From NCBI RefSeq assembly GCF_003428645.1, contig NZ_QVQH01000004.1:186001-250000 (forward strand): a DNA stretch of 64,000 nucleotides, read 5' to 3'. A program made the position numbers and the translations under genes. The stretch's first letter is position 1. Every line of letters begins with the position of its first letter. This stretch comes from Geodermatophilus marinus. Lineage in GTDB: Bacteria; Actinomycetota; Actinomycetes; Mycobacteriales; Geodermatophilaceae. Under the pieces are notes generated by a model. The model worked only from the letters and a program-made list of their open reading frames with translations. It had not been told where the DNA came from and did no database searches. Positions 18,515 through 28,641 of this stretch are shown in pieces.

Positions 18515-18606
18515 AGGGACCCCCCGCGCACCCGCCAGAGCCCGCTTATCCTTGCTGCCTTCCGGCCCTGGGGAGGTTCACAGGGTGACGCCACACGAGG
18601 GGTCTG
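18515..18606 (-). ncRNA. ffs: Small bacterial SRP RNA (4.5S RNA)
   Basis: The minus strand contains the universal helix-8 core, CAGGGCCGGAAGGCAGCAAG, with the GGAA tetraloop and the asymmetric AGCA loop that binds Ffh. The outer ends GACCCC (5') and GGGGTC (3') pair to close a single long hairpin of about 90 nt. The RNA scaffolds the signal recognition particle for co-translational targeting. Ends are set by pairing and may be off by a few bases. Its location near dnaX and serine tRNAs is typical for Actinobacteria. Confidence 0.9.
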
Positions 18607-18809
18607 CACCCACTGTAGGCCACGAACCCGGTCGAGTCCGGCAGCGGGTGCCCGATACGCTCCCGGCCATGACGCCCCGGCGCGCCCTCGTGCTCCCCCC
18701 GCCGCGCTCCTGCTGACCCGGAGCCCCGCGGGCTGACCCCGGCACCTGACGCCGGGGGTGCCCGGCGCGCTCCGGTCCGAGCCCGATCCGGACCCGCACC
18801 AGGAGCGTC

Positions 18810-19757
18810 ATGCCCACCCCCCTCTCCCCCGCCGGCGCGCGCCTCGCCGGCGGTTTCCCCCTCGTCGTCCTCGCCGCCCTGCTCTGGGGCACCGCGGGGT
18901 TCAGCGGCCGCGTCGTCGCCGACCGCACCGACCTCGGCCCGCTCGACATCGCCTGGCACCGCATGGCCATCGGGGCCGTGGTCCTGCTGGCCGCGCACCT
19001 GCTCACCCGCCGGCGCGCCGCCCCGGCCGGCGGGTCGGGGCGCGGTGTCCCCGTCCGCCTCGTTCTGGTCGCCACCGGCCTGGCCGCGTACCAGCTGGCC
19101 TACTTCGCCGCCGTCGCCACGGCCGGGGTGAGCGTGGCGACCCTGGTCGCCCTCGGCCTGGCCCCGCTGCTCATCGCCCTCGGGGCCGCGCTGCTCGGTC
19201 ACGGCCGGCCCGAACCGGCCACGCTGGTGGCCCTCGCCGTCGCCCTGACCGGGCTGGTCCTGCTCGTCGGCCTGACCGCCGGCGCCTCGGCGGGGACGGC
19301 GGTGCTCGCGGGCGCCCTCCTCGCGGTCGGGTCCGCCCTGGGCTACGCGGTCGTCACCCTGGCCAGCGGCGGCGTGCCGGTCGGGGTCCCGGTGACCCTG
19401 ATCGGGTTCGGCGGCGGCGCCCTGCTCCTCACCCCCGTCGCCCTGGCCGCCGGGCTGCGGACGACGGCCGACCCCGTCGCCGTGCTGACCCTCGTCTACC
19501 TGGGTGCGGTCCCGAGCGCGCTGGCCTACGCGCTGTTCTTCCGCGGCCTGCGGACGGTCCCGGGCGCGGTGGCCGCGATCGTCACGCTCCTCGAGCCGGT
19601 CACCGCGACGGTGCTGGCCACCGCGTTCCTGGGCGAGCGGCTGCCGCTGGGCGCGCTCGCCGGCGGCGCGCTGGTGCTGGCGGCGGTGGCCGGCCTCTAC
19701 CTGCGCCGCCTCGCCGCCTCCGCCGAACCGGCCGTCGGGGCCCCACCCGGGGGCTGA
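18810..19757 (+). CDS. EamA/DMT-family transporter
   Basis: 315 residues and about ten hydrophobic helices forming two EamA repeats: the first starts FPLVVLAALLWGTAGFSGR, the second GTAVLAGALLAVGSALGYAVVT and ends in the motif AIVTLLEPVTATVLATAFLGE. Such proteins export amino acids or other small metabolites. The substrate is unknown. The start ATG is at 18810, about 200 bp from the SRP RNA 5' end. It is followed by a strong 14-bp hairpin. Confidence 0.9.
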   Translation: MPTPLSPAGARLAGGFPLVVLAALLWGTAGFSGRVVADRTDLGPLDIAWHRMAIGAVVLLAAHLLTRRRAAPAGGSGRGVPVRLVLVATGLAAYQLAYFAAVATAGVSVATLVALGLAPLLIALGAALLGHGRPEPATLVALAVALTGLVLLVGLTAGASAGTAVLAGALLAVGSALGYAVVTLASGGVPVGVPVTLIGFGGGALLLTPVALAAGLRTTADPVAVLTLVYLGAVPSALAYALFFRGLRTVPGAVAAIVTLLEPVTATVLATAFLGERLPLGALAGGALVLAAVAGLYLRRLAASAEPAVGAPPGG

Positions 19758-19795
19758 TCACCCCCGCGGCACCGCGCCCCGGGCCGGATACGGCA

Positions 19796-19825
19796 CCGGC
19801 CGGGCCCCGGTCGGGGCCCGGCCGG
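19796..19825. terminator. Bidirectional hairpin terminator
   Basis: Perfect 14-bp arms CCGGCCGGGCCCCG and its complement with a 2-nt loop. It lies 38 bp after the EamA gene stop and 8 bp beyond the 3' end of the opposing tRNA-Ser, so it can end both transcripts. Confidence 0.8.
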
Positions 19826-19832
19826 CGGGCTG

Positions 19833-19917
19833 CGGAGGATGGGAGATTCGAACTCCCGAGGGGTTGCCCCCAACCCGCTTTCCAAGCGAGCGCCATAGGC
19901 CACTAGGCGAATCCTCC
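19833..19917 (-). tRNA. tRNA-Ser (GGA)
   Basis: Reverse strand folds into a class II tRNA: acceptor GGAGGAT/ATCCTCC with discriminator G, anticodon loop TTGGAAA (anticodon GGA), a long variable arm with GGGTTGGGGGCAACCC, and T-arm loop TTCGAAT. CCA is not encoded. Reads UCC/UCU codons. Confidence 0.95.
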
Positions 19918-20025
19918 AACGGCTCCCCCACGATACCGGGCGCGGTGCCGGGTGGTTGACCCCCCGCCGATGGGAGAGGCTGTCGGAACGACGACGGTCC
20001 CACCGCCCGACAGGAGAACGACGCC

Positions 20026-20373
20026 ATGAGTGACACCGACCGGCCCCGCCCCGAGGTCGTCGCCGCGATCGTGGCGGTGCTCCGGGGCGACGACCCGGCC
20101 GGGCTGCCGCCCACCGCCACCAAGGCGGAGAAGGACGCCGCGACCGACGCCTACCTCTCGGAGATGGCCGCCGAGCGGGGCAAGCGCGACCGGCAGACGC
20201 GCGCGTGGGAGCTGCTGCTGACCCGCAGCTACGACGAGCCGCCCACCTGGCAGCGGCTGTTCGACGACCTCGCGCCCGAGGCGGTCCGCGAGCTCGGCGA
20301 GCTCTACGACGCCCTGCCGTCCGGTGCGCAGGAGGAGTACGCCCGTCGCTACGGCGTGCCCAGCGGCGTCTGA
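20026..20373 (+). CDS. Hypothetical protein, 115 residues
   Basis: Not recognised. The protein is soluble, helix-rich and charged, with Asp, Glu, Arg and Ala dominating. It has a Lys/Glu-rich segment (TKAEKDAATDAYLSEMAAERGK) and a Trp/Tyr-containing second half. There is no signal peptide or membrane segment. A good ribosome site (CAGGAGA, 8 nt upstream) supports the ATG at 20026. Codon bias matches the neighbours. It precedes a Ser/Thr kinase gene by 35 bp on the same strand, so co-transcription is likely and it could be related to kinase signalling, though that is conjecture. Confidence 0.75.
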   Translation: MSDTDRPRPEVVAAIVAVLRGDDPAGLPPTATKAEKDAATDAYLSEMAAERGKRDRQTRAWELLLTRSYDEPPTWQRLFDDLAPEAVRELGELYDALPSGAQEEYARRYGVPSGV

Positions 20374-20408
20374 CGCGCGGCGCCGACCAGCAGCGAGGGA
20401 GGAGAGGA

Positions 20409-22031
<1,623 letters not shown>

Positions 22032-22089
22032 ACCGGCCCCCGGACGGCGAGAGCCGCTCCCGAGCTCCCGGGAGCGGCTCTCACACGCG

Positions 22090-22174
22090 CGGTGGCGGTG
22101 GGATTTGAACCCACGGAGGCTTGCACCTCACACGCTTTCGAGGCGTGCTCCTTCGGCCGCTCGGACACGCCACC
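22090..22174 (-). tRNA. tRNA-Ser (CGA)
   Basis: Reverse strand: acceptor GGTGGCG/CGCCACC with discriminator G, anticodon loop CTCGAAA (anticodon CGA), a long variable arm (GTGAGGTGCAAGCCTCC) and a T-loop TTCAAAT. CCA not encoded. Reads UCG, a common serine codon at this GC content. Lies directly downstream of tadA. Confidence 0.95.
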
Positions 22175-22184
22175 GCCGAGAAGA

Positions 22185-22649
22185 CTACAGGGCCCTGCGG
22201 CGGCGGAAGAACGCGCGTAGCAGCGCGGCCGACTCCTCCGCCCGCACACCCGCCGTGACCTGCGGCCGGTGGTTGAGCCGGCGGTCGCGGACGACGTCCC
22301 ACAGGGAGCCGACGGCCCCGGCCTTGGGGTCGTCGGCGCCGTAGACGACCCGCCCCACCCGCGCGAGGACGCTGGCCCCCGCGCACATCGTGCAGGGCTC
22401 CAGCGTGACCACGAGCGTCGTCCCGGTCAGCCGCCAGCCGTCGCCGTGCACCCGCGCGGCGGCCCGCAGGGCGAGCACCTCGGCGTGCGCGGTGGGGTCG
22501 CCGCGGCGTTCGCGCTCGTTGGCCGCCTCGGCCAGGACCGCGCCGTCCGGCCCGAGGACGACGGCCCCGATCGGTGTGTCGCCCCACCCCTCGGCGGCGG
22601 CGGCCAGCTCCAGGGCACGGCCCATCGCGGCGTCGACGTCCACGGTCAC
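22185..22649 (-). CDS. tadA: tRNA-specific adenosine deaminase TadA
   Basis: 154 residues of the cytidine-deaminase fold. The zinc site is complete: HAE at H55/E57 and PCTMC at C87/C90. TadA converts A34 to inosine in tRNA-Arg(ACG). GTG at 22649 is used, with an ATG 24 nt inside as an alternative. Upstream on the same strand lie a HAD hydrolase and the TadA-associated protein, the usual actinobacterial neighbourhood. tRNA-Ser(CGA) follows at 11 bp. Confidence 0.95.
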   Translation of the reverse strand: MTVDVDAAMGRALELAAAAEGWGDTPIGAVVLGPDGAVLAEAANERERRGDPTAHAEVLALRAAARVHGDGWRLTGTTLVVTLEPCTMCAGASVLARVGRVVYGADDPKAGAVGSLWDVVRDRRLNHRPQVTAGVRAEESAALLRAFFRRRRAL

Positions 22650-22737
22650 CCCGTCCGGTCCGCGCGCCTACGCCCCTGAGTGCAGGTGCACTCGGAGACG
22701 CGGGGAGCGCGACCGGCCCGGTAGGCCGCGGGCGCCG

Positions 22738-23382
22738 TCACGACGGGTCCAGCGGGACGCCGGTCAGCTCCGACAGCTCGGCCAGCGCCGCGGCCGGGTC
22801 GACGACCTTGACGGTGTGCATGCCCATCGCCCGCGCCGGCTTGAGGTTGATGCCGAGGTCGTCGAGGTAGGCGCAGTCGTGCGGGGCGACCGGCCGGCCG
22901 ACGGCGGCCGACAGCCGGTCCAGCGCCCGGCGGTAGATCTCCGGCTCCGGCTTGCGCACCCCCTCCACGGACGACTCCACCACCACGTCGAACAGGGCCA
23001 GCAGCTCGCCGAGCCGGCCGGTGCGCTCCATCGGCGCGACGTTGTTGGAGAGCAGGGCCAGCGGCAGCCCGGCCGCCCGCAGCCGGCGCACCGCGGCGAC
23101 CATGGCCGGGCGCAGGTCCCCGGCCAGCGCGGCGAGCACCCGGGAGGCGTCCAGCCGGTGCCCCGCGGCCAGCGCCTCGGCCTCGAAGGCGTCGACGAAC
23201 CCCGCGGCGTCGAGCTCGTTGCGCTCGTACCGGGCCCAGGCGTTCGTGTCCGGGTCGGTGCTGTTGAGCCGCCGGATCAGCCCCTCGGGCAGCCCCGCCT
23301 CGGCCTCGTAGGCGGCGAAGGCGACCATCGGGCTCTCGGTGAGCACCCCGCCGAGGTCGAAGACGACCGCGCGCGCGGTCAC
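22738..23382 (-). CDS. HAD-superfamily (subfamily IA) hydrolase
   Basis: 214 residues. Motif I is FDLGGVLTE (nucleophile D9), motif II LLSNN, motif III Lys in VRKPEPEIY, and motif IV YLDDLGIN. The second acid of motif I (DxD) is Gly, as in the epoxide-hydrolase-N-terminal-like HAD group, so phosphatase activity is uncertain. The GTG start overlaps the stop of the TadA-associated gene (GTGA). It may be translationally coupled to it. Confidence 0.88.
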   Translation of the reverse strand: MTARAVVFDLGGVLTESPMVAFAAYEAEAGLPEGLIRRLNSTDPDTNAWARYERNELDAAGFVDAFEAEALAAGHRLDASRVLAALAGDLRPAMVAAVRRLRAAGLPLALLSNNVAPMERTGRLGELLALFDVVVESSVEGVRKPEPEIYRRALDRLSAAVGRPVAPHDCAYLDDLGINLKPARAMGMHTVKVVDPAAALAELSELTGVPLDPS

Positions 23383-23876
23383 GGCGCCACCGCCGCGGCC
23401 AGCTCGTCGGCGAAGCCCAGCCGTGCGGCGATCGCCGCGACCATCTCGTCGGCCCAGAGGTCGTCGGCGGTCACGATCGGCCGCAGCTGCTCGGCGGGCA
23501 GCCCGTCGTCGGCGAACAGGTCCAGGTCACCACCCGGCCAGCCGGTCTCGTCGTCGTCGAAGGCCCCCTCGGCGTCGACGGCGATGCCGTAGCGCTCGAC
23601 CACCTCGCTGGCCAGCAGCCACTCCTGCATGGTCGCGTCGCTGATCAGCGCCCGGACCATGCCGCCGGGCCCGTGCCGGAGGGCGACGAAGTACAGCCGC
23701 GAGTCGACCACGACCACGAACGGCCCCGGCCAGCCGTCGGCACCCGGCTCGCCCAGCGCCCGCTCCAGCGCCGGCAGCTCGTCGCCGGCGTCCTCGGCCA
23801 GCAGCTCCACCCGCCAGCGGCCGGCCGGCCGGCTGATCCGCACCGCCCAGCTCGCCCCCGACCCGGTGCCGCTCAC
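23379..23876 (-). CDS. tRNA adenosine deaminase-associated protein
   Basis: 165 residues: N-terminal Arg/Pro/Trp-rich beta region (SWAVRISRPAGRWRVELL), an acidic middle (FDDDETGWPGGDLDLFADDGLP) and a C-terminal helix (ADDLWADEMVAAIAARLGFADELAA). The family is actinobacterial and named for its genomic link with tadA; its biochemical role is not known. Both ends overlap neighbours by four bases (GTGA to the methyltransferase upstream, GTGA to the HAD gene downstream), giving a tight coupled operon. Confidence 0.8.
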   Translation of the reverse strand: MSGTGSGASWAVRISRPAGRWRVELLAEDAGDELPALERALGEPGADGWPGPFVVVVDSRLYFVALRHGPGGMVRALISDATMQEWLLASEVVERYGIAVDAEGAFDDDETGWPGGDLDLFADDGLPAEQLRPIVTADDLWADEMVAAIAARLGFADELAAAVAP

Positions 23877-24535
23877 CGGCGGCGCAGCATGGTGAGGCCG
23901 TCGGACAGGGGCAGCAGCACGGTGTCCCACCGCGGGTCGGCGGCCAGCGCCACGTTGAGCTCGGCGATGGCCCGCTGGTTGTCGGTCCGCGGGTCCAGGA
24001 CGGTGCCGTCGGCGAGCGTGTTGTCCAGCAGCACCACGCCGTTCTCGGTCATCCGCGGGTGGAGCGCGTCGACGTAGGCGGCGTAGCCGGTCTTGTCGGC
24101 GTCGACGAAGGCGAGGTCGAAGGTCGGCTCGGCCGGCAGCGCGCGCAGCGACTCGTGCGCGTCGCCCAGCCGCAGCTCGACCCGGTCGCCCACCCCGGCG
24201 CGGTCCCAGTACCGGCGGGCGATCGCGGTCCACTCCGCGCTCACGTCGAGGCACAGCAGGGACCCGTCGGCCGGCAGCCCGCGGGCGATGCACAGCGCCG
24301 AGTAGCCGGTGAACGTGCCGATCTCGATCGCCCGGCGGGCGCCCAGGGCCCGGGTCAGCACCTGCATGAACGTGCCCTGCTCGGGGGCGATCTGGAAGGT
24401 CGGCGAGGCCTCGCCCCGCTCGGCCAGCGCCGCGGTCTCGGCGAGCAGGTCGCGGACGACGTCGTCCGGCGGCTCGGAGCAGCGGCGCACGTAGTCGCCG
24501 AGCTCCGGGGTCAGGAGGAAGGAGCGCGGGGTCAC
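23873..24535 (-). CDS. Class I SAM-dependent O-methyltransferase (family 3)
   Basis: 220 residues. SAM-binding motif EIGTFTGYSALCIARGL, then LLCLDVSAEWTAIARRYW (motif II), FDLAFVDADKTGYAAYVDALHP with the metal-binding Asp, and VLLDNTLADGTVLDP. It matches catechol/caffeoyl-CoA-type O-methyltransferases with a divalent metal. The GTG at 24535 is selected. It is the first gene of the four-gene group leading to tadA. Substrate unknown. Confidence 0.92.
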   Translation of the reverse strand: MTPRSFLLTPELGDYVRRCSEPPDDVVRDLLAETAALAERGEASPTFQIAPEQGTFMQVLTRALGARRAIEIGTFTGYSALCIARGLPADGSLLCLDVSAEWTAIARRYWDRAGVGDRVELRLGDAHESLRALPAEPTFDLAFVDADKTGYAAYVDALHPRMTENGVVLLDNTLADGTVLDPRTDNQRAIAELNVALAADPRWDTVLLPLSDGLTMLRRR

Positions 24536-24593
24536 GACGCGGGGGTCCGCGGCGTGCGGGGACGGGTGGTCGCGGGGGCCATAGGGTCCGATC

Positions 24594-25034
24594 ATGGCCG
24601 ATCCCGCGCCGGACGACGGCGCCGACATCGCTCCCGCCCTCTTCGCGCGGCTCGCCGCCGACCCGCTCGCCGGGCACCTGGGCATCACGCTGGAGCAGGT
24701 CCGCCCCGGGTACGCGCGGGCGTCGATGCCGGTCGGCGGGCAGCTGCTCAACGCCGTCGGCATGGCGCACGGCGGGGCCACCATGGCGCTGCTGGACGTC
24801 GTGCACGCGGCGGTCAGCAACAGCCACGGCACGGTCGCGGTGGCCCAGGACGTGCACACCGAGTTCTGCGGCGCCGGCCGGCCCGGCGACGTCCTCACCG
24901 CGGAGGGCACCGAGCTGCACCGCAGCGCGCGCACCGCCGTGTACCGGATCGAGGCGCGGGCGCAGGACGGCCGGCTGGTCGCCACCGCCCTGGCCCGGGT
25001 GTTCCGCACCGACCGGCCCTGGGACGCCGGGTGA
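24594..25034 (+). CDS. PaaI-type hotdog thioesterase
   Basis: 146 residues. Hotdog fold of the PaaI family: LGITLEQVRPGYARASMPV, then the catalytic region LLNAVGMAHGGATMALLDVVHAAVS with the HGG motif and an Asp on the central helix, and VAQDVHTEFCGAGRPGDVLTAEG. Expected to hydrolyse acyl-CoA thioesters. Start ATG at 24594 is divergent from the methyltransferase (58-bp gap). Its stop overlaps the next start (GTGA), so it is coupled to prephenate dehydrogenase, although the two activities have no obvious metabolic link. Confidence 0.9.
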   Translation: MADPAPDDGADIAPALFARLAADPLAGHLGITLEQVRPGYARASMPVGGQLLNAVGMAHGGATMALLDVVHAAVSNSHGTVAVAQDVHTEFCGAGRPGDVLTAEGTELHRSARTAVYRIEARAQDGRLVATALARVFRTDRPWDAG

Positions 25035-25948
25035 CCGGCCTGCCGGTGCCGACGATGCCGGCCCCGCCGGTCGCCGTCGTCGGGCTCGGCCAGCTCGGCG
25101 GGTCGCTGGCCGCCGCGCTCGCCGCCGCGGGGCGCGAGGTCAGCGGGTGGGACGTCGACCCGGCGGCACGGGACGCCGCGGCCGCGCGGGGCGTGCGGAT
25201 CGGGCGCGAGCTGTCCGGCGTCGTGGTGCTCGCCGTCCCCCTGCCCGTCCTGGGCACCGCGCTCGACGGGCTCGACGTCGCCCCGGACGCCACCGTCACC
25301 GACGTCGGCTCGGTCAAGGCACCGGTGCAGGAGGTGCTCGGCGGGCGCTTCGGCGGGCGGTACGTCGGGGGGCACCCGATGTGCGGCACCGAGCGCTCCG
25401 GGCACGCGGCCACCGACCCGGCGCTGTTCCGGGGTGCGCGGTGGGCGCTGTGCCTGGAGCCGGCGACCGAGCTCCCGCGCTGGCTGCGGGTGGCCGAGGT
25501 GGCCCTCGCCGCGGGGGCCGAGGTGGTCCCGGCGACCGTGGCCGAGCACGACGCGGCCGTCGCCGCCGTCAGCCACGTGCCGCACCTGCTGGCCGCCGCC
25601 CTGGCCGCCGCCGCCGGTGCGGCCGGCCCCCTCGCCCTCGCGCTGGCCGCGGGGAGCTTCCGCGACGGCACGCGGGTCATCGCCAGCGACCCGGCGTTCG
25701 TCACCGCGGTCCTCGAGGGCAACGCCGGGCCCGCGGAGGCCGCCCTCGAGCAGGTGCGGGCCCAGCTGGCGCGCCCGTGGCCGGAGCTGGTGGCCGCCGG
25801 GCACGCGGTGCGCACCGCGGACCCGGGCCGGCGCCCGGTGCGCGTACCGCTCGACCGGGCGGCGCTGCTCGCCCTGGGGCGGGCCGGGGGCGCGGTCACC
25901 CGGCGGCTGGCCGCCTTCGTCGAGGGCTGGGTGCCCGAGGGCGGGTAG
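25031..25948 (+). CDS. tyrA: Prephenate dehydrogenase
   Basis: 305 residues. Rossmann motif VVGLGQLGGSLAAALAAAG, then the TyrA signatures TDVGSVKAPV and GGHPMCGTERSGHA, with a helical C-terminal dimer domain (AAVAAVSHVPHLLAAALA). It oxidises prephenate to 4-hydroxyphenylpyruvate in tyrosine synthesis. No ACT domain is visible at the C-terminus. GTG start at 25031 overlaps the thioesterase stop. Confidence 0.93.
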   Translation: MTGLPVPTMPAPPVAVVGLGQLGGSLAAALAAAGREVSGWDVDPAARDAAAARGVRIGRELSGVVVLAVPLPVLGTALDGLDVAPDATVTDVGSVKAPVQEVLGGRFGGRYVGGHPMCGTERSGHAATDPALFRGARWALCLEPATELPRWLRVAEVALAAGAEVVPATVAEHDAAVAAVSHVPHLLAAALAAAAGAAGPLALALAAGSFRDGTRVIASDPAFVTAVLEGNAGPAEAALEQVRAQLARPWPELVAAGHAVRTADPGRRPVRVPLDRAALLALGRAGGAVTRRLAAFVEGWVPEGG

Positions 25949-26005
25949 GGCGGACCCGCCGGGGCCGGCGGTTGCGGCGCGGCCCGCACGGGAAGGATCG
26001 CGCCC

Positions 26006-26239
26006 ATGGAGGAGAAGGACCTGATCGCCCGCATCCACGCGCTCGTCGACGAGGAGCACCGGCTCCGGGAGGGCACCGAGCACACCGACGAGCAGCGCGC
26101 CCGGATCGACGAGCTCGAGGTGCAGCTCGACCAGTGCTGGGACCTGCTGCGCCAGCGCCGGGCCCGCCGCCAGTACGGCGAGGACCCCGAGGAGGCCCAC
26201 GCCCGGCCCGCCGACCAGGTCGAGGGCTACCTCCAGTAG
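26006..26239 (+). CDS. DUF2630 family protein
   Basis: 77 residues, highly charged and helical: IHALVDEEHRLREG then LDQCWDLLRQRRARRQYGED and a C-terminal VEGYL. This matches the small actinobacterial DUF2630 family in length and in all conserved blocks. Function unknown. Starts 57 bp after tyrA; followed immediately by a post-stop repeat element. Confidence 0.85.
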   Translation: MEEKDLIARIHALVDEEHRLREGTEHTDEQRARIDELEVQLDQCWDLLRQRRARRQYGEDPEEAHARPADQVEGYLQ

Positions 26240-26403
26240 AAGGACCCCCCCTGCCCCCCACCCCTCGCTCCGCTCGCGGCGGGACCCTGCAGGGGGGCCG
26301 CCGCCCTCCCCGTCCCTCGCTCCGCTCGCGGCGGGACCCGGGACGGGGCCACCCTGCCCCCAGCACCCGCTCCGCTCGCGGCGGGGCCCGGGCGGCGGGG
26401 GCG
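26240..26403. repeat. Three tandem post-stop elements between convergent genes
   Basis: AAGGACCCCCC begins directly after the DUF2630 stop. The core CTCGCTCCGCTCGCGGCGGG recurs at about 26264, 26316 and 26366 (period 51-52 bp), with GGGACGGGGCC-type complements between. The last copy abuts the stop of the opposing PucR gene. Probably a two-way termination zone. Confidence 0.75.
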
Positions 26404-27606
26404 TCAGCGGTGGGCGACCGCCTGCCGCCCGGCGCCCAGCAGGGCCAGCTGCCACAGCAGCCGGGACCGCGGGTCGGTGGTGGTGCGCCCGGTGACCGCC
26501 TCGATCCGCCGCAGCCGGTGCATGACGGTGTTGCGGTGGCAGAACAGCGCCTCGGCCGCCCGGGTCGGTGAGCCGTCGGCGGCCAGGAACGCGGCCAGGG
26601 TGTCGAGCAGCACCGACCGCTCCTCGTCGGGCAGCTCCAGCAGGCCGCCCAGCGAGCGCGCCACCAGGCGGGAACTGATCTCCGGGGAGTTGGTGAGCAG
26701 CGCCTCCGGCAGCCGCTCGTCGATCGTCACCACCCGGGGCTCGCCGGCCGGGAGCGTGCGGGCCGCGGTCTCGGCCATCCGGTACGCCGCCGCGACGGCG
26801 GCCACCCCCTCCACCACGTCGGACACGCCGACCGGCCCGCCGGCCAGCGCCGCCAGCCAGCCGAGGACCTGGTCCGGCCGCCGGGCCCCGAGCACCACGA
26901 CGCCGACCTGCGCCCCGGAGCGGGCCCCCCAGACCGAGCGCACCCCGCGCCGCAGCAGCGCCGGGCCGGGGTCGGCGAGGGTCGGCTCGCCCGCCGGGTC
27001 GGGCAGGGCCACCACCGTGAGCAGGCGCCCCTCCAGGGGGACCCCGAGCAGCTCGGCGGCCACCCGCTCGAACGCCGGGTCCCCGCCCCGCCCGTCCAGC
27101 AGCCCGTCGAGGACCCGCTGGCGGGCGGCGTCGTCGGCCTCCGCGCGGCGCAACTGCTCCTCCCGGTACCCCTCGGCCACCGCCGCGCACTCGGCGTCGT
27201 TGGTCCGCCAGACCGAGCCGGCGACCTCGAGCAGGAGCACGTCGCCGGGCGGGGAGACCTCCAGCAGCGCCTCCCAGGTGACCTGCCCGCCCAGCCGGTA
27301 GGCGCGCAGCACCGACTCCAGCGGCACGCCCTGGGCGGCGCGGCGCCGGCCCACCTGCCGGGCCTCGCGCTGCATCGTCCGGGGGTCGCCCGCGGCCGCG
27401 CCGACGAGGCTGCGGATCCCCCGCTCGAGGCCGGCACGGGCCGAGCAGCGCAGCTCACCGGCGTCGCGGTCGGACAGCCGCCGGTACGCCGGGTCGCTGG
27501 TGTGGAGGACGTCGACCACGCGCGCGGTCATGTCGTCGAGCCGGTCGAGGAGCCGCGGGGCGAGCTCACCCAGCCGGGCGGAGACCTCGTCCCGGAACGG
27601 CTGCAT
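26404..27606 (-). CDS. PucR/CdaR-type transcriptional regulator
   Basis: 400 residues. An N-terminal helical RsbRD-like domain (LAPRLLDRLDDMTARVVDVL) is followed by a GGDEF-like CdaR domain (about 180-290) and a C-terminal PucR helix-turn-helix (GSPTRAAEALFCHRNTVMHRLRRIEAVTGR). The ATG at 27606 has GAGGAGG immediately upstream; the frame continues beyond without domain content. It is divergent from a branched-chain-type ABC transporter operon (191-bp gap), so it is the likely regulator of that operon. Confidence 0.9.
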   Translation of the reverse strand: MQPFRDEVSARLGELAPRLLDRLDDMTARVVDVLHTSDPAYRRLSDRDAGELRCSARAGLERGIRSLVGAAAGDPRTMQREARQVGRRRAAQGVPLESVLRAYRLGGQVTWEALLEVSPPGDVLLLEVAGSVWRTNDAECAAVAEGYREEQLRRAEADDAARQRVLDGLLDGRGGDPAFERVAAELLGVPLEGRLLTVVALPDPAGEPTLADPGPALLRRGVRSVWGARSGAQVGVVVLGARRPDQVLGWLAALAGGPVGVSDVVEGVAAVAAAYRMAETAARTLPAGEPRVVTIDERLPEALLTNSPEISSRLVARSLGGLLELPDEERSVLLDTLAAFLAADGSPTRAAEALFCHRNTVMHRLRRIEAVTGRTTTDPRSRLLWQLALLGAGRQAVAHR

Positions 27607-27797
27607 CCCACCTCCTCGCGCGTGCCCCTCGTCGCACCCAGCACAACACGTCCCGCCCATCGGTGTGCGGTGCGCCCATTGTGACGGTTGCCACCGGCAC
27701 GCAGGCTCTCGGGGACGTAGCCGTGACCCGATCGTCGCCCGCCGGCCCCCGGCCGGCCGGGCGGCTCCCCGACCCCAGAGGAGCCGTGGGCCCTGTG

Positions 27798-28640
27798 GCG
27801 CAGCCGCCATCGACCGCCGGCAGCACACCCGACCAGGACCGACCGCCCACCCACCGGCTCGAGATGACCGGCATCAGCGTCTCCTTCGGAGGCGTCACCG
27901 CTCTCTCCGACGTGTCGCTGACCGTGGAGCCCGGGCAGGTCCACGGGCTCATCGGGCCCAACGGCGCCGGGAAGACGACGCTGTTCAACGTGGCCTGCGG
28001 CCTGGTCCGCCCCACCCAGGGCCGGATCGTCTGGCGCGGCGAGGAGCTGCGCCGGCTCAAGCCCAAGCAGCTCACCCGGCTGGGCATCTCCCGCACCCTG
28101 CAGGGCGTGGGCCTCTTCCGCGGCCTGACCGTGCTCGAGAACGTCATGGTGGGGGCGCACCGGCACGCCAAGGCCGGCTTCTTCTCCGCGCTGTTCGCCG
28201 TCCCGACGGCGGACCGCGACGAGGCCCGGCTGCGCGCCCGGGCCCTGGCCGCCCTGGACGAGCTCGACGCGACCGCCTACGCGGGCCGCTACCCCGACTC
28301 GCTGCCCTACCCGGTGCAGAAGCGGGTGGCGCTGGCCCGGGCGCTGGTCGTGGAGCCGGAGCTGCTGCTGCTCGACGAGCCGGCCAGCGGTCTGTCCGAG
28401 GACGAGATGCACGACCTCGGCGACCTCATCCGGGCGCTGTCGGGCCGGATGAGCGTGCTGCTGGTCGAGCACCACATGGACCTGGTGATGCGCGTCTGCG
28501 ACCGGATCACCGTCCTGGACTCCGGCGAGCAGATCGCCGCCGGCACCCCGGCCGAGGTGCAGGCCGACCCGGCCGTCACCGAGGCCTACCTGGGTGACGA
28601 GGTCGAGGTCGGCGCGGGCGCCGACGGGCGGGAGGGCTGA
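27798..28640 (+). CDS. Branched-chain-type ABC transporter ATP-binding protein (LivG type)
   Basis: About 280 residues. Walker A GPNGAGKTT, Walker B LLLLDEPASGL, switch His in LLVEHHMDLV. The ABC signature reads LPYPVQKRVALARAL instead of the LivG norm LSYGQQRR, a notable change at the Gly position. Start uncertain: GTG 27798 with GAGGAG 11 nt upstream is used; GTG 27789 and ATG 27864 are alternatives. First gene of a five-gene operon, divergent from the PucR regulator. Confidence 0.9.
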   Translation, partial: AQPPSTAGSTPDQDRPPTHRLEMTGISVSFGGVTALSDVSLTVEPGQVHGLIGPNGAGKTTLFNVACGLVRPTQGRIVWRGEELRRLKPKQLTRLGISRTLQGVGLFRGLTVLENVMVGAHRHAKAGFFSALFAVPTADRDEARLRARALAALDELDATAYAGRYPDSLPYPVQKRVALARALVVEPELLLLDEPASGLSEDEMHDLGDLIRALSGRMSVLLVEHHMDLVMRVCDRITVLDSGEQIAAGTPAEVQADPAVTEAYLGDEVEVGAGADGREG

Positions 28641-28641
28641 C

